From the NCBI GenBank assembly GCA_023454175.1, contig JAEXRW010000025.1:124001-188000 (forward strand): 64,000 nucleotides of DNA, given 5' to 3'. Source of the stretch: Bacillota bacterium. GTDB lineage: Bacteria > Bacillota > Clostridia > Christensenellales > JAEXRW01. Shown piece by piece: positions 23,315 through 34,195 of the stretch (position 1 is the first letter of the stretch; each line of letters starts with the position of its first letter). The notes beneath the pieces are model-generated. The model was not told where the DNA came from and did not search any database. It was given only the letters and a program-made list of their open reading frames with translations. Both the position numbers and the translations under genes were made by a program.

Positions 23315-25506
23315 AGATTACGAAAGATGCTGGCATGCCCAAAACAAACGGCAGGATGAAAAGATCCAGGCACAGAGAGTTTTTTGCATTGCTTTTAGGG
23401 GTGGTATTCCTCATCTGTGTCTATGCACTGGTGATCACCACGGTATCCCCGCAGAAATTTGTGCTTTCCGTAGGGGATATCGCGCCGGAAACGATCACTG
23501 CGCCGCATGAAACGGTCAACCAGGCGGCCACGGCCAAGCTGCGGCAGCAGGCGATGGATCTGATCAGCCCGATCTATTCCCAGGATATGAAAGCAACTTC
23601 AAAGGCGCTTGAAAGCCTTGACGGATATTTCACGGCTATTACCCTGCTTCGGGGAAGAACTGACGAGGTCAAAACCCAAAAGGTCACTTCATTTGCACAG
23701 CAGAATACACCCGAACAGGCTGCAGAGTATGAAAAAAGCGACAAATGGATCGAAGAGCTTACGGATGCTGATTTTACTGCCATCAAAGACGGCTTTCCAT
23801 TGCAGCTTTTTGATGATGAAGTGACAGCCCTGATCAAGACATCCAAAAGTGACATCGAGCGCATGGATACAGAAGTACGCAAAATGATGGAGAGCGCGCT
23901 GGAGCAGGGGATCAAGCAGGAGCACAGGCTGGATATCATCGCGAGCATCAAGACGGAAATGGACACTGCGCTGGAGGGTACGGGCAGGGTCCTGCTGGGC
24001 GTAGCCAAAAAAGGCGTGGAAGAGTATCTGCCCGTCAATATGGTATATGATGAGAAACTGACACTGGCCGCCAAAGAAAAGGCCGCGTCGGCCATCGTGC
24101 CGGCGACCATCAAAACCGGTCAGAATATCGTCGTGAAGGGCGAGGAAGTAACACAGGAACAATATGACATCATGGAATCGCTCGGGCTGCTGGGACCCAA
24201 AGGGGAAAACATCTGGTTCTATGTGGGACTGGGGCTTTTTATCGCAGGCCTGACCGTTCCCCTGGGATTGTATATTTATTATTTTCAAAAAGACATCATC
24301 GCCCGTTTCACAAGGCTAGCCTTCCTGCTGATCATCCTTCTGATCGTGATCGCCGCTGCGCTGCCGCTATCAAAGATCCAGATCCGGCTGATCCCGGTCT
24401 TCATGGCGACCCTCCTTATATCCATGGCATTTGGCATACGGACTTCGATAATGGCCACGGCTTATCTTGCCTTTGTCACGAGCGCAATGGCAGGAGAGGG
24501 TAACGTGCAGAATTTCTTCAACTGTGCCGCGGTCTTCATTTCTGGCTCCGTAGGTGCCTTCTCCATGCGCAGGGTACAGCACCGGTCGAGGATCATGATC
24601 GGCGGCGCTGCATCGGGCATCCTGTATGCGCTTCTGAACCTGGGACTGGGATACGTAACGGGCAGGCCGCTGGAGGAGTCGCTGGTATGGGCCGGATGGG
24701 CCGTGGTGGGCGGCATCGCGTGCGCCGTGCTCACCCTCGGGACATTACCGATATGGGAGGCCGTATTCAGGCTGGCAACGCCGTCCAGATTGCTGGAACT
24801 GTCCAATACCCATCAGCCATTATTGAAAAAACTGATGATCGAAGCTCCGGGCACATACAACCACTCCATCATGGTGGCCAACCTTTCGGAGGCTGCCGCT
24901 GAAGTGACAGGCGCAGATACGCTCCTGTGCCGTGTGGGCGCCTATTACCATGACGTGGGCAAACTGAAAGAACCGCTGCTCTTTGTGGAAAACCAGATGG
25001 GCAACAACAACCCCCACGATACGCTGCCTCCCGATCAAAGCGCGGAATTGATACGCGGGCATGTGGAAGACGGCATGAAATATGCCAAAAGGTTCAAGCT
25101 CCCAAAGTCCATCCAGGACATCATCAGCCAGCACCACGGCACATCACAGATCGCTTATTTTTACCACAAGGCAAAAACGATGGGCGAAGGCGAAATCGAC
25201 CCGAAAAAATTCAAATATCCCGGCCCCAGACCGCAGACGCGGGAGGCGGCCATCATCATGCTGGCTGATACCGTGGAGGCAGCCATACGGGCATTGAAGG
25301 ATGTGTCGGTCCAGTCCATCGAGGATGCCGTCGAAAACCTGATCAAGGACAGGCTTTATACCGGTCAGCTGGACGAAAGCCCGCTGACCTTGCGGGATAT
25401 GGAAAAAATCAAATCCGCCTTTACAAAAGTGCTTTCAGGCATTTATCATGGTCGGGTGGAATACCCCAAAAGGGATGCCGCGAGCGAAAGAGGTAATGAA
25501 GACTGA
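23311..25506 (+). CDS. pgpH: 7TM-HD phosphohydrolase, probable cyclic-di-AMP phosphodiesterase
   Basis: A 731-residue membrane protein. One N-terminal helix (about residues 25-47) is followed by a large extracellular 7TMR-HDED-type domain (about 50-300), then a block of seven hydrophobic helices (about 305-490), then a cytoplasmic HD domain. HD motif residues are in YNHSIMVANLSEAAAE, YYHDVGKLKEP, RGHVEDGMKYA and SQHHGTSQIAYFYHKA, and DTVEAAIRAL gives the final aspartate. This is the architecture of Listeria PgpH/B. subtilis YqfF, which degrades c-di-AMP. GTG 23311 overlaps the phoH stop by four bases. The following ybeY gene begins inside its stop codon. No residue expected for activity appears missing. 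Confidence 0.93.
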   Translation: MKITKDAGMPKTNGRMKRSRHREFFALLLGVVFLICVYALVITTVSPQKFVLSVGDIAPETITAPHETVNQAATAKLRQQAMDLISPIYSQDMKATSKALESLDGYFTAITLLRGRTDEVKTQKVTSFAQQNTPEQAAEYEKSDKWIEELTDADFTAIKDGFPLQLFDDEVTALIKTSKSDIERMDTEVRKMMESALEQGIKQEHRLDIIASIKTEMDTALEGTGRVLLGVAKKGVEEYLPVNMVYDEKLTLAAKEKAASAIVPATIKTGQNIVVKGEEVTQEQYDIMESLGLLGPKGENIWFYVGLGLFIAGLTVPLGLYIYYFQKDIIARFTRLAFLLIILLIVIAAALPLSKIQIRLIPVFMATLLISMAFGIRTSIMATAYLAFVTSAMAGEGNVQNFFNCAAVFISGSVGAFSMRRVQHRSRIMIGGAASGILYALLNLGLGYVTGRPLEESLVWAGWAVVGGIACAVLTLGTLPIWEAVFRLATPSRLLELSNTHQPLLKKLMIEAPGTYNHSIMVANLSEAAAEVTGADTLLCRVGAYYHDVGKLKEPLLFVENQMGNNNPHDTLPPDQSAELIRGHVEDGMKYAKRFKLPKSIQDIISQHHGTSQIAYFYHKAKTMGEGEIDPKKFKYPGPRPQTREAAIIMLADTVEAAIRALKDVSVQSIEDAVENLIKDRLYTGQLDESPLTLRDMEKIKSAFTKVLSGIYHGRVEYPKRDAASERGNED

Positions 25507-26015
25507 AAATCGAAATCATACATTCTGCCATCGAAAAGCCAGGCAAGACCATCCCGCCCGTCACCAAAACCGCCGTCCTGCGCACACTGGAGCGGGAAGG
25601 GGTGCCTTTATGCGTTGAGGTATCCGTTCTTTTTACCAGCGATGCCGGGATCAGGGACCTGAACAGGGAGTACAGGAACAAGGACGCCGTTACGGATGTA
25701 CTTTCATTTCCGAATTTCACCCCCGAAGAGATCTCACAGCTGAAATCTGCCGGCAGAGGCGCAAAGAACCTGTTCGAAGCGCGGTCGGCCAATGCCTATC
25801 TCGGGGATATCGCCATATCCCTGCCGCAGGCAGCCAGGCAGGCGCAGGAGCAGGGGCATTCCCTGGAATGCGAGACAGCCATCCTGACGGTGCATTCCAT
25901 CCTACACCTCTTGGGATACGACCACGAACAAACGGAAAACGCGGCCCGGCAGATGTTTGACCTGCAAACCTCCATACTGGAAGGCATGGGCGTGGAATGG
26001 AGGTGGCAGCTCTAG
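25503..26015 (+). CDS. ybeY: rRNA maturation endoribonuclease YbeY, apparent CTG start
   Basis: A protein of about 170 residues with the metal-binding HSILHLLGYDH motif (H-x3-H-x5-H), NREYRNKDAVTDVLSFP and YLGDIAIS. YbeY processes 16S rRNA ends and takes part in ribosome quality control. The first ATG/GTG/TTG-type codon in frame is GTG 25602, which would remove about 33 residues including a typical N-terminal strand (KIEIIHSA) and helix (TKTAVLRTLEREG). The frame is open only back to 25500 because of a stop at 25497-25499, and CTG 25503 follows GAGGT by eight bases. The CTG overlaps the pgpH stop codon as CTGA, the same geometry as the common ATGA coupling. I therefore take CTG as the start. 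Confidence 0.87.
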   Translation: MKIEIIHSAIEKPGKTIPPVTKTAVLRTLEREGVPLCVEVSVLFTSDAGIRDLNREYRNKDAVTDVLSFPNFTPEEISQLKSAGRGAKNLFEARSANAYLGDIAISLPQAARQAQEQGHSLECETAILTVHSILHLLGYDHEQTENAARQMFDLQTSILEGMGVEWRWQL

Positions 26016-26719
26016 TGCGCAGGAAACTGGTCCACAGCTTCAATGATGCCATCGGCGGCCTGGTCTACGGATTCAAGACCCAGCGCAACATGAAGATACA
26101 TTTTTTCGTGGCGATCCTCACCATCGTGGCGGGTGTGACACTGAATGTGACACGCGAGGAAATGATGATCCTCGTGATGATGATCGCCATCGTATTCATC
26201 TGCGAGCTATTCAATACGGCCATCGAGACCGTGGTGGACATGATCACGCGGGAGTACCATCCCCTCGCGAAAGTAGCCAAAAACGTGGCTGCTGCAGGCG
26301 TATTGGTCTCGGCGATGGCTTCCCTGGTGATCGCCTATCTGGTCTTTTACAGAAAGCTGAGCGAACTGGCATTCGGCTCCCTCACGTATATGGAGCAGCT
26401 GCCTGCACATCTGGCGTTTGCCAGCCTGATCGCCGTCGCCATAGCTGTCATCATCGCCAAATCGCTATTCCGGAAAGGGACGTTCCTTCAGGGAGGGATG
26501 CCGAGCGGACACACCGCCATCGCTTTCTCCCTTTTCGTTTCCATCGCACTGGCGACGCACGACCCGTTTTCAACGACTTTTTCGGGCATTCTGGCATTCA
26601 TCGTAGCCGAGAGCCGCCTGGAGACCGGCGTGCATACTTTTTTGGAAGTGATATTTGGCGCGATGCTGGGGATGATGATGACGCTGACGATGTATGGATT
26701 ATCGCGCCTGTTGATATAG
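26015..26719 (+). CDS. DgkA-type lipid kinase fused to a PAP2-family phosphatase domain
   Basis: A 234-residue membrane protein made of two parts. Residues 1-110 are a small integral-membrane diacylglycerol/undecaprenol kinase with the active-site motif ELFNTAIETVVD (both glutamates and the asparagine present). Residues about 120-234 are a PAP2-type phosphatase half: GGMPSGHTAIAF is motif 2, and SRLETGVHTFLE is motif 3 (SR-x5-H-x3-D) with the final aspartate replaced by glutamate; motif 1 is not clear. GTG 26015 is chosen because GGAGGTGG precedes it and it overlaps the ybeY stop (TAGTG); ATG 25997 is an alternative. In Gram-positives DgkA usually phosphorylates undecaprenol, while PAP2 proteins dephosphorylate undecaprenyl pyrophosphate, so the fusion may serve lipid-carrier supply for the cell wall. 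Confidence 0.88.
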   Translation: MRRKLVHSFNDAIGGLVYGFKTQRNMKIHFFVAILTIVAGVTLNVTREEMMILVMMIAIVFICELFNTAIETVVDMITREYHPLAKVAKNVAAAGVLVSAMASLVIAYLVFYRKLSELAFGSLTYMEQLPAHLAFASLIAVAIAVIIAKSLFRKGTFLQGGMPSGHTAIAFSLFVSIALATHDPFSTTFSGILAFIVAESRLETGVHTFLEVIFGAMLGMMMTLTMYGLSRLLI

Positions 26720-26750
26720 TACAGAGGAAAAGGAACGAGGAACATCATTC

Positions 26751-27647
26751 ATGGACAAAGACGTAACGGTACAGTCCGGCTTTATCTGCATCATCGGGAG
26801 CCCGAACGCGGGCAAATCCACGCTCGTAAACGCCCTGGTGGGGCAGAAGGTGGCCATCGTATCCCACCGGCCCCAGACCACGCGCCACAGGATCATGGGC
26901 GTCCTGAACGAAGGAAATACCCAGATGGTGTTCATCGATACCCCAGGGCTGCACGAGCCAAGGACAAAACTGGGGGAATACATGGTGCGCGCCGCCAACG
27001 ATGCACTGGAAGACGTGGACGCAATAGTACTCGTCATAGATGCGCCCAAAGGGGTGGGACAGCGCGACAAGGCGATCCTGGAGAGGCTCAAAACATCCAA
27101 CGTACCCGTTATCATTGCGGTGAACAAGCAGGACGTGACCAGGCGGGAACAGATGCTCACAACGCTATCCTCCCTGCAGCAGCATGCATGGGTGGCGGAT
27201 ATCTTCCCGATATCCGCACTGAGGTCGGAAGGCCTGGAGCCATTAAAGAAGTCATTGAAGAACTATCTCAAACCGGGGCCCAAATACTTCCCGGACGACA
27301 TGGCCTCCGACCAGCAGGAAAACAGGATGGCAGCGGAGATCATCCGCGAAAAGATCCTGCTCCTGCTCGAAGAGGAGATCCCCCACGGTGTATGCATCGA
27401 TATCGAAACCATGGAACAGCGGGACGACGGGCTCATCGAGATCGGCGCCGTGATCATCTGTGAAAAAGCCAGTCATAAAGGCATCATCATCGGGAAAAAC
27501 GGCGGCATGCTCAAACGGATAGGCACCCTCGCGCGGGAAGAACTCGAAGCGCAGCTGGGCGAAAAGGTATTCCTGAAACTGTTTGTCAAAACGGAAGAGG
27601 ACTGGCGCAACCGGCCCGCGATCCTGCGGGAAATGGGCTACGAATGA
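26751..27647 (+). CDS. era: GTPase Era
   Basis: A 298-residue GTPase with G1 GSPNAGKSTLVNAL, G2 TTRHRIMG, G3 DTPGLHEP, G4 NKQD and a C-terminal KH domain around GIIIGKNGGMLKRIG. Era binds the 3' end of 16S rRNA and supports 30S assembly; its neighbours ybeY and phoH act in the same process. The ATG 26751 follows GAGGAAC by about nine bases. The gene is complete and of standard length. Its location between the lipid-kinase gene and recO matches the conserved Firmicutes gene order (with cdd absent). Confidence 0.97.
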   Translation: MDKDVTVQSGFICIIGSPNAGKSTLVNALVGQKVAIVSHRPQTTRHRIMGVLNEGNTQMVFIDTPGLHEPRTKLGEYMVRAANDALEDVDAIVLVIDAPKGVGQRDKAILERLKTSNVPVIIAVNKQDVTRREQMLTTLSSLQQHAWVADIFPISALRSEGLEPLKKSLKNYLKPGPKYFPDDMASDQQENRMAAEIIREKILLLLEEEIPHGVCIDIETMEQRDDGLIEIGAVIICEKASHKGIIIGKNGGMLKRIGTLAREELEAQLGEKVFLKLFVKTEEDWRNRPAILREMGYE

Positions 27648-27677
27648 ATACAAAAAAATGACAAAGGACATCGATAG

Positions 27678-28442
27678 ATGGCGATCATAAAGACCTCCGC
27701 GATCGTCCTGCGGTATGCAAACTACAGGGACTATGACCGTATCCTCACCTTGTTTTCGGGGGAATACGGCAAGATGACGGCGGCCGCCCATGCCTGCAGG
27801 CGGCCCAAAAGCCCGCTTCTGCCGTGCAGCCAGCTTTTCTGTTTCGGGGAATACATCCTCAAGCAAAAAGGCGAACGCCTGTCCGTGATGCAGTGCGACG
27901 TTACGGACAGTTTTTTTGATCTGGGAACAAACATCGAAAAATTTGCAGACGCTTCGTTCATCCTCAATATCTGCGAGGAATTGTCCACACAGGGGGAGGG
28001 GAGCCCGGCCCTCTTTCCGCTGCTGGTGCGCGCCCTTTCCGCCTTATGCTATTCCCCAAAAGATCCGGTGGCGGTCATGGCGCACTTCCTGCTGAACGCC
28101 CTGGACGCAACGGGTTACAGGCCGAGCCTCGACCGGTGCGCGGTCTGCGGCAGGGAAGGAAGGCAGGCGTTCTTTTCCACCCAATACGGCGGGAGCGTCT
28201 GCGAAAAGTGCAGGGGTACGGATGCAGTCAGGCTCAATGCAAATGTGCTGGATACCATGGAAACGATGCTCTCGGCTGAAATCGGTGAACTGAAGGATAT
28301 CGACCCTGCCGGTCTGCACCCCATCATCGCCCTCATCCACCCCTACCTGGAATACAGACTAGAGCGGCGGTTCAAATCCGGGGAATTCATGCGCCTCATC
28401 GGTTCGGCCAAAGGAAAGGCGGCCTCCCCAAAAAATCTTTGA
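27678..28442 (+). CDS. recO: DNA repair protein RecO
   Basis: A 254-residue protein with an N-terminal OB fold (AIIKTSAIVLRYANYRDYDR, the usual RecO opening) and a C-terminal helical domain holding a four-cysteine zinc site (CAVCGREGRQAFFSTQYGG, then VCEKC). RecO loads RecA onto SSB-coated single-stranded DNA together with RecR. An AAGGA site lies nine bases before the ATG. It follows era by 30 bases and is the last gene of the block; the next gene has its own promoter overlapping the recO stop codon. There is no hairpin terminator right after recO. Confidence 0.93.
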   Translation: MAIIKTSAIVLRYANYRDYDRILTLFSGEYGKMTAAAHACRRPKSPLLPCSQLFCFGEYILKQKGERLSVMQCDVTDSFFDLGTNIEKFADASFILNICEELSTQGEGSPALFPLLVRALSALCYSPKDPVAVMAHFLLNALDATGYRPSLDRCAVCGREGRQAFFSTQYGGSVCEKCRGTDAVRLNANVLDTMETMLSAEIGELKDIDPAGLHPIIALIHPYLEYRLERRFKSGEFMRLIGSAKGKAASPKNL

Positions 28443-28467
28443 CAAAGTCAGGCCCCGATATGATAAT
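28439..28467 (+). promoter_or_regulatory. Promoter of ppdK
   Basis: TTGACA (28439-28444) overlaps the recO stop; a 17-base spacer leads to GATAAT (28462-28467). The leader to the ppdK ATG is about 50 bases and ends in AGGAGG. Confidence 0.75.
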
Positions 28468-28523
28468 ATTAATTTCGATGATTTCTAAGACAGGTTTCAT
28501 AAATAGATTAGGAGGAAAAAGCC

Positions 28524-31154
<2,631 letters not shown>

Positions 31155-31172
31155 CGTTCGTTCATGATTGAA

Positions 31173-31205
31173 AGGGAGCAGGCAGAGATGCCTGCTCCCT
31201 TTTGC
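31173..31205 (+). terminator. Rho-independent terminator after ppdK
   Basis: A perfect 12-bp stem (AGGGAGCAGGCA with TGCCTGCTCCCT) with a GAGA loop, followed by TTTT. Confidence 0.92.
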
Positions 31206-31327
31206 GTTACGTTTACCGCATTGGGGAAAAACCCATGAACATACAGCGGCCCGGAAAAGGACTTTGCGGGACATGCGTTGAATATATTAACCTACCAATG
31301 CAAACTTTGATGGGAAGCTGCAAAAAC

Positions 31328-32332
31328 ATGACAGAATTCAGAAAATACCAGGAGGATATGGAGAAACAGCTGCTGTCCCGGTATGCATCCCTGAGCAGCG
31401 GAAGCAGGGGCAGGGAAACGCCTGTGGAAAAATGCCCGATACGCACCGAGTACCAGCGCGACAGGGACAGGATCATCCACTGCAAATCCTTCAGGAGGCT
31501 CAAGCACAAGACGCAGGTTTTCATCCGGCCGGAGGGGGACCATTACCGCACCCGGCTGACCCATACCCTGGAAGTATCTCAAATAGCCAGGACCATATCC
31601 CGGGCGCTGCGGCTGAACGAGGACCTCACGGAAGCCATCGCCTTGGGACATGACCTGGGACATACGCCGTTCGGGCACACCGGCGAGGATGTACTGAACC
31701 GGATCACCTCGTGCGGATTTGAACATAACAAGCAGAGCCTGCGCGTCGTGGATCTGCTGGAGGGGGATACGGGCCTGAACCTGACCTTTGAAGTGCGCGA
31801 CGGGATCCTGCAGCACAAGAAAAGCGGGAAACCCGCCACGCTGGAAGGCTGCGTGGTGAGTCTGGCCGACCGGATCGCATACATCAACCACGATATCGAC
31901 GACGCCGTCCGCGCAGGGGTACTGAGGCTGGAAGACCTGCCCGCAGGCTGCATGAACATCCTGGGCGATACCCACGGCAAAAGGATCAATACCATGATCG
32001 TGGATGTTATTACCGAGAGTTTCGACAAGCCCGGTATCAGCATGTCAGACCCTGTACGGTCCGCCACCGAGGAACTGAGAAGCTTCATGTTTGAAAACGT
32101 GTACCTGAATCCCAAGGCAAAATCCGAGGAGTCCAAGGCGGCCGGGCTGCTGGAACAGCTCTTCAAATATTTCATGGACAAACCCGACGCGCTGCCGGAG
32201 GAGTCCTGCAGGCATATAGACGGTTTCGGAAAAGAACAGGTCGTGTGTGATTATATCGCAGGGATGACGGACCGGTATGCAATCAAGGTGTTTGAACAGC
32301 TGTTCCTTCCTGCCACATGGCAGGGGTTGTAA
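31328..32332 (+). CDS. Deoxyguanosinetriphosphate triphosphohydrolase-like protein (HD domain)
   Basis: A protein of about 334 residues of the dGTPase-like family. Motifs: RDRDRIIHCKSFRRLKHKTQ, the first histidine in RTRLTHTLEVSQIART, the HD pair in ALGHDLGHTPFGHTGE, and SLADRIAYINHDIDD for the last metal ligand. Members hydrolyse dNTPs to deoxynucleosides and triphosphate. The start is uncertain: ATG 31328 gives the family's usual length and N terminus (E..Q.LS.YA.LS..S.GR), but ATG 31310, 31301 and 31235 are in frame and none has a good ribosome binding site. In Firmicutes this gene commonly lies just before dnaG, as here. Confidence 0.9.
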   Translation: MTEFRKYQEDMEKQLLSRYASLSSGSRGRETPVEKCPIRTEYQRDRDRIIHCKSFRRLKHKTQVFIRPEGDHYRTRLTHTLEVSQIARTISRALRLNEDLTEAIALGHDLGHTPFGHTGEDVLNRITSCGFEHNKQSLRVVDLLEGDTGLNLTFEVRDGILQHKKSGKPATLEGCVVSLADRIAYINHDIDDAVRAGVLRLEDLPAGCMNILGDTHGKRINTMIVDVITESFDKPGISMSDPVRSATEELRSFMFENVYLNPKAKSEESKAAGLLEQLFKYFMDKPDALPEESCRHIDGFGKEQVVCDYIAGMTDRYAIKVFEQLFLPATWQGL

Positions 32333-32412
32333 GGAGCAGTATACAATTTTGCCGAAAAAGAAGGAAAAGCATTTCATACGGCGAAAATATATTAACGCAT
32401 CAAGGAGACATT

Positions 32413-34191
32413 ATGCCCGGCTTTTTCCCGGATGACTGGCTGAACGACCTGCGAAGCAGGACCGATATCGTGGATGTGGTCTCAGAGTATGTGCCCCTGA
32501 AACCAAAAGGGAGCAACTACTGGGGATTATGCCCGTTTCACAACGAGAAGACGCCATCATTCAGCGTGAACCCCGATAAAGGGATGTACTATTGCTTTGG
32601 GTGCCATGTGGGCGGCAATGCCATCCACTTCATCATGAACATTGAAAAACTCAGTTTTTATGAGAGCGTGAAACTCCTGGCGGATAAAGCCGGGATGCCC
32701 ATGCAGAACGAAACTGACATCGACTCCTACAAGATCCAGAAGGAACTGCGGGACAGGCTTTATGATGTGAACAAGGAAGCGGCACGGTATTTTCACGAGA
32801 AACTGTATCTTCCCGAAGGACAAGCCGCACTCTCCTATTTGCACAGGCGGCACCTTTCGGATGAGACGATCAAACGCTTTGGCCTCGGTTTTGCGCCACA
32901 GAACGGGGAGGCGTTTTTGAACCACCTGAAGGAGAAAGGGTTCAAGGACAAGGATATTACCGATGCGGGGCTGGCGCTGATCAAGGGAACGGGGAACATC
33001 GCCGCCTTCAGGGGAAGGGTCATTTTCCCCATCATCAATACCTTCCGCAATGTGGCAGGCTTCGGTGCCAGGGCGCTGGACGACGCGCAGCCAAAGTACA
33101 TCAACACGGCGGAAACGCCCGTTTTCAACAAGCGCAGGCTGCTGTACGGGCTGAACAACGTCAAGAAAGGCGCGACCCTGAAATCCCTGGTCATCGTGGA
33201 AGGGTACATGGACGCGATCTCCCTCTACCAGCACGGCATCCGGAATGCGGTGGCTTCGCTGGGCACGGCGCTGTCCAATGAACAGGCCCGGCTGATGGGC
33301 CGGTACAGCTCCAATATATTCATCGCGTACGACGGGGATTCGGCAGGGCAGCAGGCCACCATCCGCGGGCTGGACATCCTGAAAAGCGAGGGACTGGACG
33401 TCAAAGTCATCCAGTTTCCCGATGAAATGGACCCCGATGAATTCATCAACCATGCCGGTATGGATGGATTTGAAAAGGCGCTGAAGAATTCCCTGACCCT
33501 GACGGAATTCAAGCTAAAGACTTTGGCCAGGAATTACGACCTGGATAGTGAGGATGAACGGACGAAATTTGCCATCGAGGGAGTCCACCTGGTGGCCGCG
33601 GCGGGGAATGCGGTCGAACGGGAGAGGTACCTGCAGTACCTGAACAAACTGACGAAGTACTCGTCCGGTGCCCTGAAGGAGCAACTGGATGCCGAACTGA
33701 AATCCTCGTCCAGGACGCCGGAGTATATTGGTGGTAAATATAGGAATACTAAACCGGAAAACAGTAAGGCGGAAGCGCGTTCGCGGACGGAAAAGACGCT
33801 GTTATGTGCAATGGCGATGGGAAACAGATATGCGATGATGGGCCTGAACCTGCTGAAACCCGAGGAATTGGTCGTCCCTGAACACCGGGCTATCGCAAGC
33901 ATGATGGAAGAACTTGTGAATCAGGACAAGACCATTTCCCCGTATTCGATCCTTTCCTGCATCACCGAGGAAGATACGGCGGGCCGGGCTGCCGGGATCC
34001 TGGCGGATGAGGTGAACGAGGAAGACGCCGAAAAAACCATCAAGGATTGCGTGAGCAGGATACTCGTGGAGGAAATAGAGAAAGAAATGAGCAATATCCA
34101 GCAAACCATATCAAAAGGAGAAGACCATAAGGAATTGAATGAGAGATTGAAAGTACTGGTAAATACGAAAATCAACCTGGAAAGGAGGTAA
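32413..34191 (+). CDS. dnaG: DNA primase
   Basis: A 592-residue primase. The N-terminal zinc-binding domain has CPFHNEKTPSF and YYCFGCHVGGN (C-x2-H and C-x2-C); the TOPRIM core follows with VIVEGYMDAISLYQHG and FIAYDGDSAG for metal binding; the remaining C-terminal region is the DnaB-interacting helical domain. DnaG lays RNA primers for replication. ATG 32413 is preceded by AAGGAGA; open frame further upstream has no homology. It lies four bases upstream of rpoD, the classical macromolecular synthesis operon without rpsU, which in this genome stands elsewhere (20.5 kb). Confidence 0.96.
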   Translation: MPGFFPDDWLNDLRSRTDIVDVVSEYVPLKPKGSNYWGLCPFHNEKTPSFSVNPDKGMYYCFGCHVGGNAIHFIMNIEKLSFYESVKLLADKAGMPMQNETDIDSYKIQKELRDRLYDVNKEAARYFHEKLYLPEGQAALSYLHRRHLSDETIKRFGLGFAPQNGEAFLNHLKEKGFKDKDITDAGLALIKGTGNIAAFRGRVIFPIINTFRNVAGFGARALDDAQPKYINTAETPVFNKRRLLYGLNNVKKGATLKSLVIVEGYMDAISLYQHGIRNAVASLGTALSNEQARLMGRYSSNIFIAYDGDSAGQQATIRGLDILKSEGLDVKVIQFPDEMDPDEFINHAGMDGFEKALKNSLTLTEFKLKTLARNYDLDSEDERTKFAIEGVHLVAAAGNAVERERYLQYLNKLTKYSSGALKEQLDAELKSSSRTPEYIGGKYRNTKPENSKAEARSRTEKTLLCAMAMGNRYAMMGLNLLKPEELVVPEHRAIASMMEELVNQDKTISPYSILSCITEEDTAGRAAGILADEVNEEDAEKTIKDCVSRILVEEIEKEMSNIQQTISKGEDHKELNERLKVLVNTKINLERR

Positions 34192-34195
34192 GGCT

